NCBI GenBank assembly: GCA_024405255.1
Contig: JAKSOY010000191.1
Location: 1 to 8,598, forward strand
Direction: 5' to 3'
Length of the DNA: 8,598 bases
DNA from: Kiritimatiellia bacterium
GTDB lineage: Bacteria > Verrucomicrobiota > Kiritimatiellia > RFP12 > UBA1067
Below the pieces are notes generated by a model. The model ran no database searches. It had not been told where the DNA came from and was given only the letters and a program-made list of their open reading frames with translations. Shown piece after piece: positions 6,301 to 8,598 of the stretch. A program made the translations under genes and the position numbers. Position 1 is the stretch's first letter, and every line of letters begins with the position of its first letter.

Positions 6301-8418
6301 CAATCGGGCGCACCAGGGCGACATCGTGCCGGAGAGGACCTGGAACCGCAAGTCGGTTTCGATGCGGTCGGTGGAAACCGGCACATAGTCGGTCAGCACG
6401 TATTCGCCGCCATGGGTCACGGTCTCGCGGAATGTGGTCCAGCCGGTCGCATCGGTGATGGTGCCGTCACCCGCGAAATGCGTCAACTTGAGGGTGTGTC
6501 CCGCGAGGTCGACCGTGCCCTCGATCTGCAACGGCGAAGGCAGCGCGGAAAAGTCCAGGTCATTCGCCAACTTGAAGTCGCCGATGGAAATCACAGTGGT
6601 CGCATCGGGCAGCACGCCCGTCACCTCCCGGTTCGCCGAGTTGGTGCACGCCCAGTTCGCGGGATCGGTAATCGAGAATCCGTCGCCAAGACCGGTCCAG
6701 CGCGCCGTCGCCGCCGCGTCGAACGAGACCTGCAACGTAGGCGTGGACGTAACGACGATCGCACCTGTGGTGAGCGGCGTCGTTCCGGCGTTGACCGCGA
6801 AGGTGCCGCTCACCGAATCGAAGAGCGCCGGCGTACCGTCGTCCTTCACGCAAGGCAGGTACGCACGCACGAGAATGTCGTTGTCCCAGACATCCAGCGT
6901 GTTGAGTTTCATCCGACAGGGCAGAGCATTGGGGTTGTTGTTGTCGTTGCCGGTGAACACGTACATGTTGCAGCCACAGGAGAATGCGGGAATGGTGGTG
7001 GCAAAGGTGTTGGTATAGCCGTCGAGGATGTAGGTGTTGCGGTTAAGCGACATTTCGTGCCTGCCGGAGAGGCCGGGGATTCCCACAAGCGAGCTGCGGT
7101 TCGCGCCGTTGATGACCCCGGAATTGTCCGCTCCGAAACTACCCCATCGGCGCAACCAGGAATTAGGAGGGAATCCTGCATGCGTGACGGAAACGCCCAT
7201 GACCATGAACTGCGTCTTCATATCCGTGCGCGCGCCGAAGGGAACGCCGACATTGCCCGGGAAGCGGACCCCATCCTCGATTTCGAAAGTGGCATCGGCG
7301 CGAGTCTTGGAATCCGGTACAAAACCAGTGTCGATGTATTCGTTGCTGCCGGAGGAATTGAGCGATTCGACGAACTGTCCGCCCACCAGCTTGGGATAGA
7401 GGAAGAAGCGCGCCTTCTTCGCCGCGGCGGGAATCGCCACGGTACGGGATGTTTCGTCGGCGCCGACTTCGACGAGTTCTTCGAGATGCTCCCAGGCACC
7501 GGCCACATTGTCGACCGTGTTGGTGGTGGCGCCGCCATCCTGCGTGCCCCAGGCCATGAACAGGCGCTGCGCGCAACCGGGATTGTCGAAGAAGAGCGGC
7601 ATCGTCTTCACCCCGCCTTGCTCGACGAGTTCACCCGCCGTCACCGAGCGGCGCGGACGCAGCGGTTTCGGCGCCTCCGCGCCCAACTTGCCGCATTCCG
7701 TCGCATCCGATGCGAGCAATGGGCGCTCGCCGATATTCGGATAGAACCGGTCGCCGACCAGATCGTACACGCCGTATTGCGCGATGGCGCCATTGGCGAC
7801 GCCATCGTCGCGGGCAGGGACGAAGTGGTGGATGACGAGCCCCGCCTGGTTGCGGATGATGAAATCGTAGAAGCGGTAGCTGGCGGCGTGGCCCCAGCCG
7901 GACAGACTCTTGTGGGCCGCGAAGAGGACCAGATCGGAACCGGGAGTGAATGCCGTCTTACCGATGGGGTCGGAGGACTTCACATCGTCGATGTAGCCGT
8001 AGATATTGCCACTCGCGTCACGTCCCGCCCATTCAATTGTATGGACATTACCATCTCGCGTGACCTCGGTCGGGTGGAGGGGCGTGGACCCTTGGCAATC
8101 GAAACGGACCTTCCACTTGTTGTCGGCGGTCCACTGCTGGAACGCGGTGATCGAGTCATTTCCCGTACGCGCACAGAAGAAACACTGGTACTTGGTGGCG
8201 GTGAAATCCCCGCGGTCCGAGAACGTAATAAGGAAACGCTCGGTGCATTGCGGACGATAACCGGTGATCCGCACCCAGGCGCCCTCGTTGTCGGTGTTGG
8301 CATTGGCGCGGTTGCAGTCAAGGTGACTCAACCGCGTGTAGCTGCTGCCGTAGCAGATTCCGCTGAGCAACGCAACCGCCAACCAGGCGTAAGCCGAAAA
8401 CTGTCTGATCCTCATCAT
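385..8418 (-). CDS. Giant exported multidomain LamG / beta-helix / SGNH-like / F5/8C surface protein
   Basis: One uninterrupted frame of 2677 residues, ending in TGA. Domains by residue: signal peptide 1-24; LamG-like 26-235, 352-552 and 668-853; beta-sandwich linker about 275-345; beta-helix units at about 858-1210, 1215-1560 and 2346-2677; SGNH-hydrolase-like 1657-1835; beta-rich partner 1861-2058; F5/8-type-C 2189-2341. The 'WTG...NW' motif occurs at 574 and 2072, and 'DLxGHxLxL'-type strands occur six times. About 35 cysteines in the mature chain fit an extracytoplasmic protein with disulfides. No C-terminal barrel, sortase signal, PEP-CTERM or transmembrane helix is visible; the chain ends GLYWETGLVIFVR. 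From known families, LamG and F5/8C modules bind glycans or proteins, and PATR-type strands build secreted beta-helices. I infer a cell-surface or secreted adhesin or glycan-binding protein; the ligand and any enzymatic activity are unknown. Two adjacent ATGs compete as start: the second (8415) sits 5 nt from AGGAGG, the first only 2 nt, so the protein may really have 2676 residues. It is probably monocistronic. Confidence 0.95.
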   Translation of the reverse strand: MMRIRQFSAYAWLAVALLSGICYGSSYTRLSHLDCNRANANTDNEGAWVRITGYRPQCTERFLITFSDRGDFTATKYQCFFCARTGNDSITAFQQWTADNKWKVRFDCQGSTPLHPTEVTRDGNVHTIEWAGRDASGNIYGYIDDVKSSDPIGKTAFTPGSDLVLFAAHKSLSGWGHAASYRFYDFIIRNQAGLVIHHFVPARDDGVANGAIAQYGVYDLVGDRFYPNIGERPLLASDATECGKLGAEAPKPLRPRRSVTAGELVEQGGVKTMPLFFDNPGCAQRLFMAWGTQDGGATTNTVDNVAGAWEHLEELVEVGADETSRTVAIPAAAKKARFFLYPKLVGGQFVESLNSSGSNEYIDTGFVPDSKTRADATFEIEDGVRFPGNVGVPFGARTDMKTQFMVMGVSVTHAGFPPNSWLRRWGSFGADNSGVINGANRSSLVGIPGLSGRHEMSLNRNTYILDGYTNTFATTIPAFSCGCNMYVFTGNDNNNPNALPCRMKLNTLDVWDNDILVRAYLPCVKDDGTPALFDSVSGTFAVNAGTTPLTTGAIVVTSTPTLQVSFDAAATARWTGLGDGFSITDPANWACTNSANREVTGVLPDATTVISIGDFKLANDLDFSALPSPLQIEGTVDLAGHTLKLTHFAGDGTITDATGWTTFRETVTHGGEYVLTDYVPVSTDRIETDLRFQVLSGTMSPWCARLPSKTDRTTMTVFMQNNGLRFDYDFLDDPDHVFRDTSLTTSYFDYTTLVMDGANHRMLHNGKVVAEFSYGEFTCGGPLQLFASYSTTIENRANFASQMFMRRFQIYAPDNQLKLNLVPRMRNADNILGLYDQVSGAFYPLQGNDLDLRTPVANDATGVLIIDIPEGETAVNESIAFVGGLKLVKRGAGTFVSAKAGQTFTGGVSVEAGTVETALSPDSDIYAYNESMDCWGVAGCTVEVASGATFDTKGNHDYFLKNFVLNGGTLANSGRQMTDRKRDSFGNITLTASSTFDVLYHTTMTRVGSVFDLGGHELHLRFGPTTSAALFGLPSMGTLTNGTIIAESEGTCTEPRMLSFKASADLRTVNIHQKNIQIQIDTGVRVQIGDYTSDCPDWACSSAQPLEVYGTFTPNTPVFYAVLMADGSRLDLRAKTEAWSTQSACSLFPQNRCDFADGATVTVDLAGRTPVAGEKIIAWTTRSNARFVWDAATAENGVVPVSLADGLYYGMPEESGFTQIGSRQLTEDLDLSESTPYLTGTLDLNGHTLTLANFDGVADIVDTSANPGKVVVAPTGTFKASAIDRCIRFAENVTREILVPTGVTLDLDGTVVPPGWTVVMAGGQVVNSGATVYGGIPAMRLTQDSSIFMENHLGFAYENTAAGQQEISTLDLGGHQLTVDMIEEGRVLLLYNTQVTNGTLKVNNGQVRPFSGTTRFVDAVLEVSGFIDLEATLVVDRIVDACTDGVGNAQLEVFGSYKPQTRYYRWTLLHSGATLDLRDQTDVWTTVGIAGIGIAHNVYFEDNGYITVDCAGRTLAVDDKLVEWTVNSPQNVVFTLDAASAAAAPDVALEARADGLYVVAKPEVRRVVLDPVYEGALYSASVPRFAADDRLALAPKYADFTQGRFLLATWDAGVFDERQLATLFDATSAKGTHPVLSVTTVGEGGELWLNLDAEAVRPRLNVLVMGDTTAVTGEGCFRLPLIKTLEAEGYDVMAKGIWAVSNTDPNGAKMPFNWARHSAMDDIKLRTTADGFGALDNVAAILDQAGDVDVVVLQYADDDADARAELVARVNAIRPHAKVFTRLTGAEDIAAIVSALKTDTSFVPGFVSAKSTTSGVENNVPAVEREGYSLARVFDIAANDGVRIPSRPCYPDYSENPGVSTNIGRVAWYIELKRRNDDVTDYGGEVRWLWAATDAFGNRAIDQVGIPASQGIAGAPARRLRVLSNMPGIASTPVGTYDTGSVAFHTYAEDPDPANEYAADHLFGNDWNDTMRTSTQRGVMQLSRNTPDGLNPAEMIFSYGRWRTDFATNGGHHEVGLGNFAFPSKFALDWNVGELNSGVSETMSVGAYEVARIEIWTMPENALAEQLEKAVWTGAAHDGDFANAANWSCFNAAGGEIAGALPDGNTTVEISGMVAFSGALAGSFSCADLHFVGEVDLTADLDLRGIGLVFIDGTVRLHGHRLTVDGLRGAGTIDNGEAFDLTLDDPLRSFSRWPEKYCGSGGAYKLTFPSNLFNNDHSHADSGRVLYRLSDVKAGNPLDIGYDFSTPTVIDTYRVWFGNGQTNFARAPSDWTFEGSNDNVNYTVLDRRERVTWMQNSTYREDGGRTFTCGNTTAYRFYRMVFTKSHSDATYMEFTEIEFGRLSAAGELCIDVPAGKCINSATVAFGENVRVVKEGDGELLATKTYQRNIFLDVNAGRVICNAAGQMCPLGQAFTLVTIHAGGELDFNSRGNYAWNTFVLDGGRLANASSQGPGVSHMSLLELTADSTIDFAGDYGLVNNSSAGTLLDLNGHTLTIRMAEGKKFFLYNADVLPGTIDVEGRIEVGASSLRAEGVTFNVTGALDVKVPATVGNCMVDSAATDLATNGVLTVKGVFAPKTDNFPRTTLANGATLDLRGREEILDLTTLARPLTFAASGTIAVALDAQTPRDHGKLVGWDEATEPGDEVAFTLAPGTSARGKFRRDDTGLYWETGLVIFVR
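388..1383 (-). repeat. Beta-helix unit C (internal macro-repeat, copy 3 of 3) and C-terminal end
   Basis: Residues about 2346-2677. It has the same landmarks as unit A: IDVPAGKCINSATVAF, a PATR-like strand at 2369-2402 (VRVVKEGDGELLATK), NTFVLDGGRLANASS, LLDLNGHTLTI (2485) and the 30-residue block 2567-2596 (LTVKGVFAPKTD to ATLDLRGR). It ends with DHGKLVGW, a DDTGLYWE strand and the hydrophobic last strand TGLVIFVR. This closing strand is the end of the whole protein; the stop follows at once and nothing resembling an outer-membrane barrel or sorting signal is added. Confidence 0.7.
1396..1854 (-). other. F5/8 type C (discoidin / CBM32-like) domain
   Basis: Residues about 2189-2341. The core signature is clear: a first strand with VLYRLSDVKAGN, then LDIGYDFSTPTVIDTYRVWF, then APSDWTFEGSNDNVNYTVLD (the 'P..w.l.GSnDG..w..ld' motif). 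It closes with AYRFYRMVFTKS and YMEFTEIEFG. Domains of this family bind terminal sugars such as galactose, N-acetylglucosamine or sialic acid, or host glycoproteins. It is inserted between the 'LHGHRLTVDGLRGAGTI' strand and the PATR-like strand of beta-helix unit C. LamG-like domain 3 occupies the same place ahead of unit A, so the two binding domains appear interchangeable. Confidence 0.85.
2245..2838 (-). other. Beta-rich domain resembling the partner region of sialate O-acetylesterase-like proteins
   Basis: Residues about 1861-2058. Landmarks are GRVAWYIELKRR, LWAATDAFGNRAIDQVGIP, RLRVLSNMPGI, TGSVAFHTYAED, RGVMQLSRNT, AEMIFSYGRW, HHEVGLGNF, FALDWNVGE and YEVARIEIWTMP. In Planctomycetes and Verrucomicrobia, proteins annotated as sialate O-acetylesterase carry a C-terminal region with the order 'yylEL...vsmDaF...vGvPt...v.sn..gi....tG.ieFw...GxMQih...f.y..w....iGiGN...DWtf...Y.v..leV'. 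I match that order from memory. Its position right after an SGNH-like domain repeats the usual arrangement, which supports both calls. Function of this region is not established. Confidence 0.5.
2914..3450 (-). other. SGNH/GDSL-hydrolase-like domain with degenerate catalytic motifs
   Basis: Residues about 1657-1835. The order of blocks fits a small SGNH esterase of the CE3 type: NVLVMGDTTAVTGEGCFRLP (block I plus the 'GyR.pL' helix), KTLEAEGYDV, WARHSAMDDI (where 'H.G.sg..idDi' is expected), DVDVVVLQYADDD (where 'pDvvllhiGtND' is expected), and VARVNAIRPHAKVFTRL (the 'a.nP.akv.v' strand). The catalytic positions differ: the Ser of GDS is Thr1668, the Gly and Asn of GTND read as Ala1756 and Asp1758, and no 'DxxH' follows. 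It is probably inactive, perhaps kept as a binding or structural module. The fold call is moderately secure; loss of activity is inferred. Confidence 0.6.
3739..4776 (-). repeat. Beta-helix unit B (internal macro-repeat, copy 2 of 3)
   Basis: Residues about 1215-1560. It contains TLDLNGHTLTLANF (1241) and TLDLGGHQLTV (1369). Next comes the 30-residue block 1451-1480 (LEVFGSYKPQTR to ATLDLRDQ), then VDCAGRTLAVDDKLVEW and a DGLYVV closing strand. It aligns best with the second half of units A and C; I see no clear PATR-like opening strand. It is followed directly by the beta-rich lead-in to the SGNH-like domain. Confidence 0.65.
4789..5847 (-). repeat. Beta-helix unit A (internal macro-repeat, copy 1 of 3)
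   Basis: Residues about 858-1210. A PATR-like strand (residues 885-918: LKLVKRGAGTF, then FTGGVSVEAGTVE) is followed by NFVLNGGTLANSG, a DLGGHELHL strand (1012-1020) and the 30-residue block 1106-1135 (LEVYGTFTPNTP to SRLDLRAK). It ends with VDLAGRTPVAGEKIIAW and DGLYYG. The same order of landmarks is seen in unit C, and its second half in unit B. Autotransporter-type passengers are built from such strands, but no translocator barrel follows in this protein. Confidence 0.7.
5860..6417 (-). other. LamG-like (ConA-fold) domain 3
   Basis: Residues about 668-853. It opens with THGGEYVLTDYVPVSTDRIE, the counterpart of the 'YIDTGFVPDSKTR' opening in domain 2. A DYTTLVMDGANHRMLHNGKV strand pair follows, then LQLFASYST and FMRRFQIYAPDNQLKLNLVP. 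It closes with GLYDQVSGAFYPLQG. Compared with domain 2 the central strand has the same order (variable strand, 'H.m..ngk'). It directly precedes the first PATR-type beta-helix strand. Confidence 0.7.
6763..7365 (-). other. LamG-like (ConA-fold) domain 2
   Basis: Residues about 352-552. It opens with LNSSGSNEYIDTGFVPDSKT, a motif typical of the first strands of LamG-like domains in gut-bacterial surface proteins. It continues with VGVPFGARTD and QFMVMGVSV, a central RHEMSLNRNTYILDGY strand pair, then NMYVFTGNDN and RMKLNTLDVWDNDILVRAYL. It closes with ALFDSVSGTFAVNAG, equivalent to the closing motif of domains 1 and 3. Of the three copies this one best matches the canonical layout (object lists, then an 'iwdn..lvr.y.P' strand). 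Confidence 0.75.
7384..7596 (-). other. Small beta-sandwich linker between LamG-like domains 1 and 2
   Basis: Residues about 275-345. It begins near LFFDNPG, passes through RLFMAWGTQDGG and a central W...LVEVGADETS, and ends with VAIPAAAKKARFFLYP. The 'lfmaWG..DgG ... rFFLyP' layout resembles the fibronectin-III-like spacers I recall between ConA-type domains in large gut-bacterial surface proteins. I cannot assign it to a named family from sequence alone; its role is probably structural. Confidence 0.4.
7714..8343 (-). other. LamG-like (ConA-fold) domain 1 of the giant protein
   Basis: Residues about 26-235. The sequence alternates beta-type strands: ITFSDRGDF, KWKVRFDC, 'GNVHTIEWAGRDASGNIYGYIDD' (a typical 'H.ie.....g.iyiDg' central strand pair), then YRFYDFIIRN and VIHHFVPARD. 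It closes with GVYDLVGDRFYPNIG. The same closing pattern recurs in the other two LamG-like domains, so these are diverged copies of one domain type. LamG-like folds usually bind carbohydrate or protein; nothing here fixes the ligand. Four cysteines (35, 58, 79, 82) cluster at its start and could form disulfides. Confidence 0.65.
8347..8418 (-). other. Sec signal peptide
   Basis: Residues 1-24 have a short basic n-region (RIRQ), a hydrophobic core (AYAWLAVALL) and a polar small-residue end (SGICYG, then SS). The likely signal peptidase I cut is after Gly24. A cysteine lies at residue 22, but the residue before it is Ile, so this is not a convincing lipobox. Export across the inner membrane is therefore well supported; the final location is not. 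Confidence 0.85.
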
Positions 8419-8420
8419 AT

Positions 8421-8426
8421 CCTCCT
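8421..8426 (-). promoter_or_regulatory. Ribosome binding site AGGAGG; it favours the second ATG
   Basis: A perfect AGGAGG on the minus strand precedes two consecutive start codons, ATGATG. The gap is 2 nt to the first ATG (8418) and 5 nt to the second (8415). Five is closer to the usual optimum, so initiation probably occurs at the second Met. Only one residue of the signal peptide depends on this choice. Confidence 0.75.
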
Positions 8427-8443
8427 CGTGATAATATGAAGAT

Positions 8444-8472
8444 ATTGTATCATAAAACCGGGCACGTGAGAA
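8444..8472 (-). promoter_or_regulatory. Candidate sigma-70-type promoter of the giant gene
   Basis: Minus-strand TACAAT at 8444-8449 matches the -10 consensus in 5 of 6 positions. It is preceded directly by TGA, the extended -10 form. Exactly 17 bp upstream lies TTCTCA at 8467-8472 (4 of 6 to TTGACA). The predicted start would be near 8437, giving a leader of about 19 nt. The -35 box lies inside the downstream arm of the upstream gene's terminator. Promoter preferences of the inferred lineage are not known to me, so this is a candidate only. Confidence 0.45.
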
Positions 8473-8495
8473 TTTGAAAATTCAACACGAGCCCG
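8454..8495 (-). terminator. Rho-independent terminator of the upstream partial gene
   Basis: Read on the minus strand, CGGGCTCGTG (8486-8495) pairs with CACGTGCCCG (8459-8468), 9 of 10 positions matching. An AT-rich inner palindrome GAATTT-GA-AAATTC (8470-8483) extends the stem. A G and then TTTT (8454-8457) follow the stem, giving the classic GC stem plus T-run. It begins 17 nt after the TGA of the upstream gene, so it should end that transcript and separate it from the giant gene. The T-run is short (4), so some read-through is possible. Confidence 0.65.
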
Positions 8496-8512
8496 ATCGT
8501 TTCGCCACCAAT

Positions 8513-8598
8513 TCAGAGCGGAATCTCCTCCAGCCTGATGAGCTCGGTGCCCTTGAACTGGAAGAGGATCAGGTGCAGGCGCGTGCCGCGCGCGAGCT
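8513..8598 (-). CDS. 3' end of an unrecognised upstream gene (partial)
   Basis: The window cuts this gene, leaving 27 codons and a TGA. The visible C-terminus is LARGTRLHLILFQFKGTEL followed by IRLEEIPL. Of its 27 codons, 26 end in G or C, while an alternative frame open through the same stretch has poor GC3. That asymmetry is the main evidence that it is coding. It is followed by a terminator-like hairpin, which also supports a real gene end. The alternation of basic, hydrophobic and acidic residues suggests closing beta strands, but I do not recognise a family and name no function. It lies on the same strand as the giant gene, 94 bp upstream of it. Confidence 0.6.
   Translation of the reverse strand, partial: LARGTRLHLILFQFKGTELIRLEEIPL

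Noticed and set aside
8347..8418. Lipoprotein signal at Cys22
   Set aside because: The residue before the cysteine is Ile, whereas lipoboxes need a small residue there. A signal peptidase I site just after it fits better.
3931..8439. 1502-codon open frame on the plus strand
   Set aside because: It is exactly in register with, and antisense to, the giant gene. It is open only because that gene avoids TTA, CTA and TCA codons. Its product is rich in Arg, His, Asp and Gly without recognisable domains.
8417..8597. Second minus-strand frame open across the upstream gene end and the spacer, with its TGA overlapping the giant gene's ATG
   Set aside because: Its third codon positions are not GC-biased and it runs through the AT-rich terminator and promoter, so it looks open by chance.
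8558..8598. Possible plus-strand gene start (ATG) at the right edge
   Set aside because: No ribosome binding site is seen, and the minus-strand frame through the same bases has 26 of 27 codons ending in G or C, so the opposite strand is coding.

Overview
The window is dominated by one very large minus-strand gene (8034 bp, 2677 codons) that fills 93% of it. On the right lie the last 27 codons of another minus-strand gene and a 94-bp intergenic spacer. On the left is about 384 bp of non-coding, repeat-rich sequence. The DNA is GC-rich with strong GC3 bias. The giant protein combines LamG-like folds carrying a 'GLYDxVsgxFYPxxG' motif, 'YIDTGF(V)P' strands, PATR-type beta-helix strands and 'DLxGHxLxL' strands. 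From memory of such proteins, this style is typical of uncultured gut Kiritimatiellota/Verrucomicrobiota. That lineage call is an inference, because no rRNA or housekeeping marker is present.

Layout from right to left, which is the direction of transcription. Bases 8513-8598 are the 3' end of an unrecognised gene with almost perfect GC3. Bases 8454-8495 form a GC-rich hairpin followed by TTTT, a good intrinsic terminator for that gene. Overlapping it is a candidate promoter for the giant gene (TTCTCA, 17 bp, TGA-TACAAT), then a short leader with a perfect AGGAGG. The giant gene follows. Its stop is trailed after 13 nt by a large hairpin, and then by a patchwork of short repeats and inverted repeats down to base 1.

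The giant protein reads as an exported, modular surface or secreted protein: signal peptide; LamG-like domain 1; a beta-sandwich linker; LamG-like domain 2; a 'WTG...NW' unit; LamG-like domain 3; beta-helix unit A; beta-helix unit B; an SGNH/GDSL-hydrolase-like domain whose catalytic motifs all look degenerate, with a beta-rich partner resembling the C-terminal part of bacterial sialate O-acetylesterase-like proteins; a second 'WTG...NW' unit interrupted by an F5/8-type-C (CBM32-like) domain; and beta-helix unit C, ending in a short hydrophobic strand. No autotransporter barrel, LPXTG, PEP-CTERM or transmembrane anchor is visible. Glycan binding or adhesion is the likeliest role, by inference from the domains.

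The terminator and private promoter suggest the giant gene is transcribed alone. I see no multi-gene system in the window. The most unusual items are the apparently dead esterase module inside a glycan-binding scaffold, the triplicated beta-helix unit, the near-total absence of TTA/CTA/TCA codons over 8 kb, and the repeat mosaic downstream.
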